A stretch of DNA of 35,312 nucleotides from Candidatus Rokubacteria bacterium 13_2_20CM_69_15_1. Its GTDB lineage: Bacteria > Methylomirabilota > Methylomirabilia > Rokubacteriales > CSP1-6. The notes under the pieces were generated by a model, which made no database searches, had not been told where the DNA came from, and saw only the letters and a program-made list of their open reading frames with translations. A program made the translations under genes and the position numbers. Shown piece by piece: positions 1-8,267 of the stretch (its first letter is position 1; every line of letters starts with the position of its first letter). The DNA lies in NCBI GenBank assembly GCA_001914535.1, contig MNCR01000003.1:1-35312 (forward strand), read 5' to 3'.

Positions 1-1
1 C

Positions 2-94
2 AAGATGATGGAGGACGCGATCACGCGCGAGCAGGTGCCGCGCGACTATCACGACCAGATCAGGAATTACTTCCAGGCGCTCGACGAGCGATAG
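2..94 (+). CDS. C-terminal end of an unidentified upstream gene
   Basis: The window opens inside a reading frame that runs without a stop to TAG at 92-94. It encodes about 30 residues, ending in a charged, aromatic-rich tail (RDYHDQIRNYFQALDER). The next gene starts 6 bases later, so it is probably the preceding member of the same operon. DUF58 and VWA genes often follow large membrane proteins or MoxR ATPases, but this tail is too short to name. The 5' part lies outside the window. Confidence 0.6.
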   Translation, partial: KMMEDAITREQVPRDYHDQIRNYFQALDER

Positions 95-100
95 CGCGCG

Positions 101-988
101 ATGCCCGCCACGCGCCCCGCGCTCTTCTCCTCGGAGTTCCTGGCGCAGCTCGAGCGCCTAGCGCTACTCTCGCGTCGCACGTTCCGTGGGCGCGTGAGGG
201 GTGAGCGGCGGAGCCCACGCCGTGGGCACAGCGTCGAGTTCTGCGACTACCGTGCCTACGGGGTCGGTGACGACCTCCGGTACGTCGACTGGAACATCTA
301 CGGGCGCCTCGACCGGCTTCACGTCAAGCTCTTCGTGGACGAGGAAGACCTCTGCCTCCACCTCCTTTTGGACGCCTCGGCGTCCATGGATTTCGGCGCG
401 CCCACGAAGCTCGAGTACGGGGCGCGTCTTGCAGCCGCGCTCGGGTTCATCGGGCTCGTGAACATGGAGCGCGTCGGCGTCGGTGTCCTGCGCGAACGCG
501 TCGCCGAGGGGTGGCCGCCCACGCGCGGGCGCAACCAAGTGGTGAACCTGTTCGACTTCTTGAGCCGCGTCGGGCCGGCCGGTGGCACGAGCCTCAACGA
601 CGGGCTCGGCAACTACGCGATGCGGGCGCGCGAGCCGGGGCTCGCGGTCCTGATCTCTGACCTCATGGATCCCGACGGGTTCGAGAAGGGACTGCGGGCC
701 TTGCTCGAGCGGCGGTTCGACGTCCACCTGATCCACGTGCTGGCTCCCGAGGAGATGGACCCCGAGCTCCAGGGCGACCTGCGGCTGGTGGACGTCGAGA
801 CCGGCGAGACGCGCGAGCTCTCCGTCGACGGCGAGGCGATCCGTGCCTATCGTGAGCGCCTCCGGCGGTTCCTCGACCGCGTCGAGACGTTCAGCCGCAC
901 GCAGGAGATCGGGTACCACCGCGTGACGGTCGACGCCCCGGTGGAGGAGTTCGTGCTCTCCCAGATTCGAGGCCGTCTGCTCGTATGA
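101..988 (+). CDS. DUF58 domain-containing protein
   Basis: A 295-residue soluble protein of the DUF58 family, which is VWA-like and normally encoded beside MoxR ATPases and BatA/VWA membrane proteins. The DUF58 signature is clear at about residues 47-70 (YGVGDDLRYVDWN). A MIDAS-like DASAS follows at about residues 91-95 in a hydrophobic strand (LLLDASASM). There is no signal peptide or membrane segment, so it is cytoplasmic. The ATG lies 6 bases after the previous stop, and the last codons overlap the next gene (ATGA at 985-988), which implies translational coupling. Members of this family are thought to act in folding or stress responses at the envelope; the exact role is unknown. The family assignment is firm, the function is not. 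Confidence 0.9.
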   Translation: MPATRPALFSSEFLAQLERLALLSRRTFRGRVRGERRSPRRGHSVEFCDYRAYGVGDDLRYVDWNIYGRLDRLHVKLFVDEEDLCLHLLLDASASMDFGAPTKLEYGARLAAALGFIGLVNMERVGVGVLRERVAEGWPPTRGRNQVVNLFDFLSRVGPAGGTSLNDGLGNYAMRAREPGLAVLISDLMDPDGFEKGLRALLERRFDVHLIHVLAPEEMDPELQGDLRLVDVETGETRELSVDGEAIRAYRERLRRFLDRVETFSRTQEIGYHRVTVDAPVEEFVLSQIRGRLLV

Positions 989-3900
989 GCTTCCTCTCGC
1001 CGCTTGCGTTTGCCCTCACGGCGCTGGTCCTGCCGCTCGTCCTGCTCTACTTCCTCAAGGTCCGTCGGCGCGAGCGACGGGTGCCGAGCCTGCTCCTGTG
1101 GGATCCGTCGCTCCGCGACCGCGAGGCGTCCGCGTTCTTCCAGCGGCTCCAGCGCGATCCGCTCCTGATCCTCCAGATCCTGGCCCTCCTCGCGCTGTCC
1201 GTCGCGCTCGCGCGGCCGGCCGTCACGGTGACGGGCGACGGCGCCCGCAAGGTCGTGCTGGTGCTCGACACCTCGGCGTCCATGAAGGCGCGCGATGTCG
1301 GTCCCTCGCGCTTCGACGTTGCGAGGGCGGAGGCCACGCGGCTCGTCGGGCGGCTGGGCGAGGGCGCCGAGGTCATGGTGATCGAGACGGGCGTCCAGCC
1401 CAAGGTTACCGCCGCGCTCGGGCGCGACCGCCAGCGCGCCCTGGCCGCGATCGCCCAGGCGCAGGCCCGGGACCTCCCCAACCGGCTCCCCGAGGCCGTC
1501 CGCACGGCGCGCGCGCTGGTGGGCACCGACCCGCGCGCCGAGATCCACGTCTTCACCGACGGCGCGTTCGCGCTGCCCCAGAGCCTCGCGGCCGCTGACC
1601 CGCGCATTCGCTGGGTCGGCGTCGGACGGCGGAGCCAGAACGTTGGCATCACGAACCTGGCGATCCGACGGAGCTCCTTCGGCTCCGCCGACTACCAGTC
1701 CTTCGTCTCGCTCGTGAACTACTCGCCCGAGCCGCAGACCTTCGCGTTCGCCCTCGAACTCGACGGCCGGACGATCGCCGAGAAGGACGTGACGCTCGAG
1801 CCGAGCGTGCGGCGCTCCATCGTGCTCCCGTTTGGCCACGGCGGGGGCGGCGTCGTCACGGCGCGCCTTCGGATCGATGACGACCTCACGGTCGACGACG
1901 TCGCGTATGCCGTGCTGCCGCCGCCGCGCAAGATGAACGTCCTGCTCGTGAGCGCGGGTAACCTCTTTCTCGAAAAGGTCCTCAGGACCGACCCTCAGGT
2001 CTCGCTCGAGGTACGCACCCCGGACCAGTACCAGGGCGGGATGGCCGACGCCGACATCGTCGTCCTGGACTCCGCCACGCCGCCGCGTGTGGGCTCGGGG
2101 CGTTTCGTGTTCGTCAACGTGGTGCCGCCCGACGTGCCGCTCGAGGTCCTCGGCCGGATCGAGCGGCCGACCATCATGGACTGGGACCGCGGGCACCCGA
2201 TCATGCGCCACGTGGAGTTTGCGAAGGTCGCGATCGAGGACGCGCTGCGGATCCGCCCGCTCGCCGCGGGGCGGCCGCTCGTGGAGGCCGTGGGCGGCCC
2301 GCTCATCTACGCGCTCGAGGAGCCCGAGCGGAAGGCGGTCTTCATCGGCTTCGACCTCTTCAAGACGGACTTCCCGCTGCGCGTCGCGTTCCCGCTGATC
2401 CTCTCTAACAGCCTGCGCTGGCTGCACCCGGCCGGACTCGACCAGTCGAGCCTGCAGCTCGCGGCGGGCCAGCCGATTCTGCTGCCGGTGGCGCACGGCG
2501 TGACGAGCGTGACCGTGACGACCCCGCGCGGTCGCATCGTCAAGGCGCTCGTGACCCGCGGCGTGGTGAGCTTCACGGAGACGGACGAGGTTGGCGTCTA
2601 CACGCTGACCAGCGCGCGGGGCGAGACGCGGGTCGCGGTGAATCTGATGGACGCCGAGGAATCGAATCTCCAACCGCGGCCCCTGCCGGCGTCCTCCGGG
2701 CCCGATGCCCGGGCGCCGGCGCCCGTGCCGATCCAGCGCGAGCTCTGGCCGCTCTTCGTGCTCATCGCCGCGCTGCTGCTCGCCGCCGAGGGAATGCTCT
2801 ACTGGTGGCGCCAGAGCGCGGGGCGGCTTCGGGCGCCTTCGGGCTCGGGGGACCGCTGGGCGCTCCTGCTCCGGGGCGCGCTCGTCGTCATCCTCCTCCT
2901 GACGCTCGCACGCCCGGCGTTGCCGCGCTGGGTGGACCGGATGAACGTCGCCTTCCTCCTCGACTTGTCGGACAGCGTGAGCCTCGCCGCACGCGAGCGG
3001 GCGAATCGGTTCGTCGCCGAGGCCGTCAAGGCGATGAAGCCCGGCGACCGGCACAGCGTGATCGTGTTCGGCGCCGCTGCCGTCGTCGACCAGGAGCTTG
3101 CGAGCCGCCCGACGGTGGAGCGCCCGAAGGCGCAAGTGGACGGGCACGGGACCAACATCGCCGAAGCGATCCAGCTCGCCCTCGCGATTCTGCCGCCCGG
3201 GCAGGCGAACCGGATCGTGATGCTGACGGACGGACGACAGAACTCGGGGAACGCACTCGCCGGAGCCCAGTCTGCGAAGAACGCCGGCAGCGACATCTAC
3301 TACGTCCCTGCACCCCTGACCTTCACGCAGGAGGTGGTGGCGGAGGCGCTCGTCCTGCCGCAGGAGGTGAAGTACGGCGAGCCGTTCCAGGCGAAGGTCG
3401 TGGCGTGGAGCCACAAGGACACGCCTGGCCGCCTCTCCCTGTTCCGCAACGGCGAGTTCCTCGGCTCGCAGGTGGTCCGCCTCGCCGCGGGCAAGAACGT
3501 GTTCAGCTACCGCCAGGCGCTCGACGCGAGCGGCATCCACGTCTACCAGGCCTCGATCGAGGTCGAGGGTGACACGATCGAGGAGAACAACCGCGCCGTC
3601 GGCACCGTGGTCGTTCGCGGCCGGCCGCAGGTGCTCCTCGCGGATCGCGATCGGAGCCACGCGCAATCGCTTGCCGGCGCACTCCGGTCGCAGAACATCG
3701 AGGTCACCGTCGTCGAGCCGCAGCAGATCTCGACTGATTTGGCGGGCCTGCAGAAGTACGACGGCATCATCCTCTCCAACGTCTCGTCGCTCAAGCTCAC
3801 ACGGACGCAGATGGGACACATCCGCGACTATGTCCGTGACGGGGGCGGCGGGCTCCTGATGGTCGGTGGCGAGGAGAGCTTCGGGCTCGGCGGCTACTAC

Positions 3901-5361
3901 CGCACGCCGATCGAGGAGGCGCTCCCGGTCACGATGGAGGTCAAGCAGAAGGTCGAGATCCCGAGCCTGGCCGTCGTGCTGTCGATCGACCGCTCTGGTT
4001 CGATGGCGATGGCGACCGACGAAAAGGTCACCAAGCTCGACCTGGCGAAGGAGGCCGCGCACCTCGTCGTGGATCTGCTCGACGAGCGCAACGAAGTCGG
4101 CGTCATGAGCTGGGACACCGAATTCATCTGGGACGCCCAGGTGAGGTCGGCGAAGGACAGGCAGGCGATCCACCACGCGATCGCGACGATCAAGGCGGGT
4201 GGCGGCACGGACGGCTACCCCGCGCTCAAGGAATCGTACGCGGTGCTCTTTGACCGGCCCGCCCTCCTCAAGCACGTCATCTTCCTCTCCGACGGCCAGA
4301 TGACACGCGGCGACTTCCAGGGCCTCCTGCGGCGGATGGCGAAGGACAAGATCACCGTGTCGACGGTGGCGATCGGCAAGGACGCCGACGTGCAGCTCAT
4401 GGTGGACATCGCCAAGTGGGGGAAGGGACGCTTCTACTACACCGAGGATTCGCAGACGATCCCGCGCATCTTCACGCTCGAGACGCAGCTCGCGTCGAAG
4501 GCCTCGCTCATCGAGCAACCGTTCAAGCCCCAGCTCACGTCGCCAAGCCACGAAGCGATGCAGGATATCGACTGGAAGAACGTCCCGCCGCTCGGCGGCT
4601 ACGTCGCGACCACGCTCAAGTCCACGGCCGAGCTCGTCCTGATGAGCCACCAGGAGGACCCGGTGCTCGCGACGTGGCGTTACGGGCTCGGCCGCTCCGC
4701 CGCGTTCACCTCCGACGCCAAGGCGAAGTGGGCGGTGCTCTGGCTCCGCTGGCGCGACTTCAACAAGTTCTGGGCGCAGCTCGTCCGATGGACGCTGCGG
4801 AGCGGCTCGCGCAACGACACCGTGGCGCTCGTCGAGCGCCACGACGACGTCGGCGAGCTCGTCGTCGACGCGGTCGACGCGAAGGGCGAGTTCATCAACT
4901 TCCTGGACTCCCAGGTGGGGGTCGTCGCCCCTAACCGAGAGCGCACGGTGATTGACCTGGAACAGGTCGGGCCGGGCCGCTACCGGGGGCGCTTCCCGAT
5001 CGCCCAGGAGGGCGTGTACCTGGTCGGCATGGCGCAGCGGCGGGGCGACCGGGTCATCGGCTCGCAGCTCGCAGGGCTGGTGGTGCCGTACGCTCAGGAG
5101 TTGCGCGATCTTGGGGTGGACGAGGCGCTCCTCCGGGAGCTGGCCGAGCTCACCGGCGGATCGGTGCTCGAGTCCGCGCGCGACACCTTCCTCAAGGCGC
5201 GCCGGCGATCGCGCATCGCGGTCGAGATCTGGCCGTGGCTCGTCGGGCTCGTCGCGTTCCTGCTGATCCCGGACATCGCGCTCCGCCGGCTCGGCCCTGG
5301 CGCGCTCGGGCGGCTAGCCGGTCTCCTCCGTCGGGGAGGGAACCGGAAGGAGGTGCAGTGA
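985..5361 (+). CDS. BatA-type N-terminus fused to multiple VWA domains and a GATase1-like domain, membrane protein
   Basis: A 1458-residue protein that looks like two proteins joined end to end. Residues 1-80 are the BatA/aerotolerance N-terminus, with two membrane segments and the LYFLKVRRRERRVPSLLLW signature. A VWA domain follows, with MIDAS DTSAS at 95-99. A membrane segment at about 587-608 and another at about 625-645 mark the start of the second half. This half has a second VWA-like domain (LLDLSDS near 658-664), an adhesion-like beta region, a GATase1-like domain (about 880-990) without an evident catalytic Cys, a third VWA domain (DRSGS, 1002-1006) and a C-terminal membrane segment (about 1414-1432). 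BatA-like and VWA/GATase-like proteins are usually separate. It probably sits in the inner membrane with periplasmic VWA domains. The ATG overlaps the DUF58 stop. Confidence 0.88.
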   Translation: MSFLSPLAFALTALVLPLVLLYFLKVRRRERRVPSLLLWDPSLRDREASAFFQRLQRDPLLILQILALLALSVALARPAVTVTGDGARKVVLVLDTSASMKARDVGPSRFDVARAEATRLVGRLGEGAEVMVIETGVQPKVTAALGRDRQRALAAIAQAQARDLPNRLPEAVRTARALVGTDPRAEIHVFTDGAFALPQSLAAADPRIRWVGVGRRSQNVGITNLAIRRSSFGSADYQSFVSLVNYSPEPQTFAFALELDGRTIAEKDVTLEPSVRRSIVLPFGHGGGGVVTARLRIDDDLTVDDVAYAVLPPPRKMNVLLVSAGNLFLEKVLRTDPQVSLEVRTPDQYQGGMADADIVVLDSATPPRVGSGRFVFVNVVPPDVPLEVLGRIERPTIMDWDRGHPIMRHVEFAKVAIEDALRIRPLAAGRPLVEAVGGPLIYALEEPERKAVFIGFDLFKTDFPLRVAFPLILSNSLRWLHPAGLDQSSLQLAAGQPILLPVAHGVTSVTVTTPRGRIVKALVTRGVVSFTETDEVGVYTLTSARGETRVAVNLMDAEESNLQPRPLPASSGPDARAPAPVPIQRELWPLFVLIAALLLAAEGMLYWWRQSAGRLRAPSGSGDRWALLLRGALVVILLLTLARPALPRWVDRMNVAFLLDLSDSVSLAARERANRFVAEAVKAMKPGDRHSVIVFGAAAVVDQELASRPTVERPKAQVDGHGTNIAEAIQLALAILPPGQANRIVMLTDGRQNSGNALAGAQSAKNAGSDIYYVPAPLTFTQEVVAEALVLPQEVKYGEPFQAKVVAWSHKDTPGRLSLFRNGEFLGSQVVRLAAGKNVFSYRQALDASGIHVYQASIEVEGDTIEENNRAVGTVVVRGRPQVLLADRDRSHAQSLAGALRSQNIEVTVVEPQQISTDLAGLQKYDGIILSNVSSLKLTRTQMGHIRDYVRDGGGGLLMVGGEESFGLGGYYRTPIEEALPVTMEVKQKVEIPSLAVVLSIDRSGSMAMATDEKVTKLDLAKEAAHLVVDLLDERNEVGVMSWDTEFIWDAQVRSAKDRQAIHHAIATIKAGGGTDGYPALKESYAVLFDRPALLKHVIFLSDGQMTRGDFQGLLRRMAKDKITVSTVAIGKDADVQLMVDIAKWGKGRFYYTEDSQTIPRIFTLETQLASKASLIEQPFKPQLTSPSHEAMQDIDWKNVPPLGGYVATTLKSTAELVLMSHQEDPVLATWRYGLGRSAAFTSDAKAKWAVLWLRWRDFNKFWAQLVRWTLRSGSRNDTVALVERHDDVGELVVDAVDAKGEFINFLDSQVGVVAPNRERTVIDLEQVGPGRYRGRFPIAQEGVYLVGMAQRRGDRVIGSQLAGLVVPYAQELRDLGVDEALLRELAELTGGSVLESARDTFLKARRRSRIAVEIWPWLVGLVAFLLIPDIALRRLGPGALGRLAGLLRRGGNRKEVQ

Positions 5362-6713
5362 TGTGTGGACTCGGACGGCGATGGAGGCTCTGCGTCCTGG
5401 TGCTCGGGAGTTCGATCGCGCTCTTGCAGCCGGTGGATGCGGCGACGAGCGTCAAGCCGCGCGTGCTGCTCATCGCGCCCTTCGACGCAACCGCCCTCGA
5501 TCGCGAGGAGCAGTGGATCGGCGAGGGGGTCGCTCAGATCCTGTCGCTCGGGCTCGCGCAGCATCCCGCGTTCGTCCAGATCGAGCGGTCGCGCTTGCGT
5601 GCCTACGGCCAGCCAGACGCGTGGGGCGATACGGCGCTAGGCCAGGCGGCCCGCGCGGTGCGCGCCGAGGCCGTGCTGTTCGGCACGCTCACGCGGCGAC
5701 CCCCGGAGCTCGTGATCCAGGCACGGCTTCTGGAGATCAAGGGGGCGGGTGGTGAGGTCGTGCTCCTCGAGCCGATCACGGCACCGGAGGGCGAGCTGCT
5801 CGCGAAGATCGTGGGGCTCCCGGTTGCGTTCGCGAGGGCACTCAAGGTGCCGCTCACGGCTTCCGAGACCGCGCAGATCGAGCGCGCGGCGCTGCCCACG
5901 CGGTCGCCACGCGCCTTCGAGCTTTTCACACGTGGCGCGATGGCGCTCCAGCGCGGGACGCAGGAGGCCAACGAGACCGCAGTGGACCTGCTGGCGCGCG
6001 CGATCGAGGCCGACCCCAACTTCGTCGTCGCCCACTACACCCTCGGGGCGGTGCATCAGACGCTCGGGAACCGCTGGAAGGCGGCCGCGCAGTTCCGTGC
6101 CTCGACCCAGCTCGACGCGGTGTATCCCGAGCCGTTCAAGGCGCTGGGAGACCTCTTCCTCGCGGCGCCGCGGCGCCTGTTCGACCAGGCCGTCGAGGCG
6201 TACAACAAGGCGATCGAGCTGCGGCCCTTCTACGCCGACGCCTACGTCGGCCTCGGGGACGCCCGCGCCGCCAAGGGCGAGATCGACCCGGCGATCGCGG
6301 CCTACCAGAAGGCGCTCGTGTTCAATCCGGTCAACCCCAAGGTCTACCTGAGCCTCGGCAAGATCTACTATGCCGAGAAGGGGCTCTACTACGAGTCCGT
6401 CAACGCGTATAAGAAGGGGATCGAGCTCGACCCGCAGCTCGTCGAGGCGCGCATGGGGCTCGGCGAGGTCTACGAAGAGAAGGGGCTCTACAAGGAGGCG
6501 GTGGAGGAGTACAAGCGGGTGATCGAGCTGGACAGCGCGCACACGGGCGCCCTGTATAACCTCGCCCTCGTCTACGAGAAGATCGACCCCAAGGAAGCGG
6601 TCTCCCACTGGGAGCGCTACATCCAGCTCGCGTCACCGCTACAGTCCGAGAAGGACTGGGTGGACGTTGCTCGGCAGCACCTGCGAAAACTGAAGGGTCA
6701 GATCAAGGAGTAG
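5361..6713 (+). CDS. Secreted TPR-repeat protein with FlgO-like N-terminal domain
   Basis: 450 residues from the ATG that overlaps the preceding stop (TGATG); a strong GGAGG at 5349-5353 supports this start over upstream in-frame codons. The N-terminus (RRWRLCVLVLGSSIALLQPVDAA) is a signal peptide. Residues about 30-165 resemble the FlgO/GNA1162-type fold that precedes TPRs in many secreted proteins (VLLIAPFDATALDREEQWIG). From about residue 190 to 430 there are roughly seven TPR units with the typical W/Y-G-A-Y-P spacing (for example YVGLGDARAAKGEIDPAIAAY). It is probably a periplasmic scaffold acting with the VWA fusion protein, since both are in one translationally coupled operon. BatE/BatB-type TPR partners are known in Bat operons. 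Confidence 0.85.
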   Translation: MCGLGRRWRLCVLVLGSSIALLQPVDAATSVKPRVLLIAPFDATALDREEQWIGEGVAQILSLGLAQHPAFVQIERSRLRAYGQPDAWGDTALGQAARAVRAEAVLFGTLTRRPPELVIQARLLEIKGAGGEVVLLEPITAPEGELLAKIVGLPVAFARALKVPLTASETAQIERAALPTRSPRAFELFTRGAMALQRGTQEANETAVDLLARAIEADPNFVVAHYTLGAVHQTLGNRWKAAAQFRASTQLDAVYPEPFKALGDLFLAAPRRLFDQAVEAYNKAIELRPFYADAYVGLGDARAAKGEIDPAIAAYQKALVFNPVNPKVYLSLGKIYYAEKGLYYESVNAYKKGIELDPQLVEARMGLGEVYEEKGLYKEAVEEYKRVIELDSAHTGALYNLALVYEKIDPKEAVSHWERYIQLASPLQSEKDWVDVARQHLRKLKGQIKE

Positions 6714-6945
6714 CCAGGAGCGTCTGGAGCTTCGCCCGGTCGAAGCCGACCACGACCTGACCATCGACGACGATCACAGGAACGGCCATGCGCCCGGTGA
6801 GCCGTACGAGCTCCTCCCGCGCGTCCGCATTCTCCATCACGTTGACGTCCTCGAACGGCACGCCCTGAGACGAAAGAAACTCTTTCGCCGCTCTGCAGGG
6901 CCCTCAGGTGGGGCTCGAGTAGACGGTGACGGCGTGAGGACTCAT
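6703..6945 (-). CDS. Glutaredoxin-like selenoprotein (in-frame UGA read as selenocysteine)
   Basis: An 80-residue minus-strand gene interrupted by TGA at 6906-6904, so it is invisible to standard gene calling. Translating the TGA as Sec gives a complete thioredoxin-fold glutaredoxin/NrdH-like protein. It has an N-terminal beta strand (HAVTVYSSPT), the redox motif Sec14-Gly-Pro-Cys17, a helix (RAAKEFL), the cis-proline strand MAVPVIVVDG (Pro56) and a C-terminal GFDRAKLQTLL helix. The TGA falls exactly where the first Cys of CxxC belongs, and the reading frame stays conserved for 66 codons beyond it. The ATG at 6945 has GGAGG five bases upstream. A bSECIS-like hairpin follows the TGA. The 3' end overlaps the convergent TPR gene by 11 bases. 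It probably catalyses thiol/disulfide or selenenylsulfide exchange in the cytoplasm. A decayed Cys version is the alternative, but the hairpin and intact frame argue against that. Confidence 0.88.
6862..6901 (-). promoter_or_regulatory. Bacterial SECIS-like stem-loop downstream of the UGA
   Basis: Read on the minus strand, the lower stem GCCCTG (6901-6896) pairs with CAGGGC (6867-6862). AGA (6894-6892) can pair with TCT (6870-6868). The apical stem CGAAAGA (6887-6881) pairs perfectly with TCTTTCG (6877-6871) around a GTT loop (6880-6878). The apical loop begins 23 bases after the UGA and its first base is G. Both match the known bacterial SECIS rules: a loop 16-37 nt from the UGA, with G among its first two bases. 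It would recruit SelB with Sec-tRNA. No sel genes are in the window. Confidence 0.8.
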
Positions 6946-7038
6946 CCGGGCCTCCGCGTTAAACTGTGCCGGCCGCCGCGCGGCCATAGGTATCATATTT
7001 CAGATGCCGGCAATCGCCATATCGTTTCGGGGGATCGG

Positions 7039-8040
7039 GTGGACGAGCTGAGGAAGGATCCGACGCGGGGGCACTGGGTGCTGATCCGCCCTGCGGGCAA
7101 AGGATCGTCTTCGGGCGACTGCCCCTACTGTCCTGGCGCCGAGGACCTTGCCGGGCCGGAGATCGCGGCGTACCGCAAGGATGGCTCTCCGCCAAACGGC
7201 CCGGGTTGGTCCGTGCGTGTCGTCCCCGAGGGCGATGCGTATTTCCGGATCGAATGGGAGCTGGTGCGCGAGGGCGTGGGGATGTTCGACATGCTCACGC
7301 CTCGCGGTGCCTCCGAGCTCGTCGTCGAGTCACCCCGTCACGACGACACGCTCGCGACGATGGCGCCCGAGGCGCTCGAGGCCGTGCTGTGGATGTACCG
7401 CGATCGGCTCGTGGACCTCAAGCGCGACAGCCAGATTCGTGACATCCTCGTCTCGCGGCGCCACAGGAAGCCTGGCGTGCCGCCGCACCACCCGTACTCG
7501 CGCCTCAGCGCGATCCCGATCGTGTTCGACGAGATGCGCCGAGAGCTCCGAGAGGCGCGCGAGTACTACCAATACAAGCGTCGTTGCCTCTACTGCGACA
7601 TGCTCCGTCAGGAGATCGCCGCCCAGGAGCGCGTCGTGCGCCTGACGTCCGCCTTTGCGGCGCTCGTGCCGTACGCGGCGCGCGGTCCGCTCGAGACCTG
7701 GATCCTCCCGCGCCAGCATGGCTGCTCGTTCGAGGAGGGGCTGACCGCGGAGACCGCACGCGATCTCGCGCGCCTGCTCTCGGACTACTTTCGCACGCTC
7801 GCCGCGGGCCTCGGCGATCCAGGCTACGAAATGGTGCTCCACACGGCGCCAAACCTCCGGTCGCGAATATTGCAGGGGGACTGGGCGACGATTCGCGACG
7901 ACTATCACTGGCACCTCGAGGTCGTCGTGCAACCCGAGCATGCCAACCGGGTCGGCGGGATCTTCGTCAACGAGACCGCGCCGGAGGTCTCGGCGGGGCG
8001 ACTGCGCGACGCCTGGCCACGCGTCAGCGGCGAAGGGTAG
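7039..8040 (+). CDS. Galactose-1-phosphate uridylyltransferase-like protein (HIT superfamily) with altered active site
   Basis: 333 residues from GTG 7039, whose protein begins VDELRKDPTRGHWVLI as in GalT; an upstream in-frame GTG (6934) would run through the divergent promoter region. Zn-ligand pairs are visible as C28-PY-C31 and, in the second half, C183-LY-C186. The C-terminal half keeps the GalT-like HWHLEVV strand. The catalytic segment that reads HPHGQ or HPHSQ in active GalT enzymes is here H151-P152-Y153-S154-R155. The structural His is kept, but the nucleophilic His that becomes uridylylated is Tyr and the following Gln is Arg. It may therefore bind a nucleotide sugar, or catalyse a different reaction. 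The gene is monocistronic and divergent from the selenoprotein gene, separated by 93 bases. Confidence 0.82.
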   Translation: MDELRKDPTRGHWVLIRPAGKGSSSGDCPYCPGAEDLAGPEIAAYRKDGSPPNGPGWSVRVVPEGDAYFRIEWELVREGVGMFDMLTPRGASELVVESPRHDDTLATMAPEALEAVLWMYRDRLVDLKRDSQIRDILVSRRHRKPGVPPHHPYSRLSAIPIVFDEMRRELREAREYYQYKRRCLYCDMLRQEIAAQERVVRLTSAFAALVPYAARGPLETWILPRQHGCSFEEGLTAETARDLARLLSDYFRTLAAGLGDPGYEMVLHTAPNLRSRILQGDWATIRDDYHWHLEVVVQPEHANRVGGIFVNETAPEVSAGRLRDAWPRVSGEG

Positions 8041-8058
8041 AGCCTTCACCCCTCCCTT

Positions 8059-8080
8059 GGAGCCACCACGGAGCCACCAC
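8059..8080. repeat. Two tandem 11-bp units
   Basis: GGAGCCACCAC occurs twice without a gap (8059-8069 and 8070-8080), just after the GalT-like gene. There are only two copies and no known role. Confidence 0.6.
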
Positions 8081-8117
8081 AGGGAGACCGACCGGGGCGC
8101 AGCGTTCCGATAGCCGT

Positions 8118-8135
8118 GGAAAACCTCGGTTTTCC
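8118..8135 (+). terminator. Small hairpin after the GalT-like gene, possible terminator
   Basis: GGAAAAC (8118-8124) and GTTTTCC (8129-8135) form a perfect 7-bp stem with a CTCG tetraloop. No U-run follows, so factor-independent termination is doubtful. It lies 78 bases after the GalT-like stop and upstream of the isc promoter region. Confidence 0.35.
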
Positions 8136-8206
8136 CGCCGTCACCGCCGACCTGGATCGAGACCAGCAGGGGCCATTGACCGTGCCGGTGCACTCTCAGT
8201 CGAAGT

Positions 8207-8218
8207 CGGATATATCCG
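8207..8218. promoter_or_regulatory. 12-bp perfect palindrome, operator-like
   Basis: CGGATATATCCG at 8207-8218 is a perfect AT-centred palindrome in GC-rich DNA, about 50 bases upstream of the IscR-like operator. It may bind a dimeric regulator, but no family can be assigned. Confidence 0.35.
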
Positions 8219-8236
8219 TTATCTCAGCCAATTCGC

Positions 8237-8242
8237 TTGACA
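8237..8242 (+). promoter_or_regulatory. Putative -35 element of the isc operon promoter
   Basis: A consensus TTGACA lies 78 bases upstream of the iscR start. The best -10 candidates at normal spacing (GAGAGT at 8260-8265) are poor. The promoter is either weak, depends on an activator, or initiates elsewhere. The IscR-like operator at 8268-8280 would lie close to the transcription start, a position suited to repression. Confidence 0.4.
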
Positions 8243-8267
8243 GGCTGCCCAATCGGTGTGAGAGTAC

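Noticed and set aside
847-4842. A 1331-codon open frame on the minus strand opposite the VWA fusion gene
   Set aside because: It is rich in Arg, Asp, His and Glu in the way expected from antisense of GC-rich codons, has no recognisable domain, and the plus strand encodes clear VWA motifs.
6904-6906. Reading the TGA in the glutaredoxin-like gene as a nonsense mutation or sequencing error
   Set aside because: It replaces precisely the catalytic Cys, the frame is otherwise intact, and a SECIS-like hairpin lies at the correct distance. A simple TGC-to-TGA error remains possible, but would not explain the hairpin.
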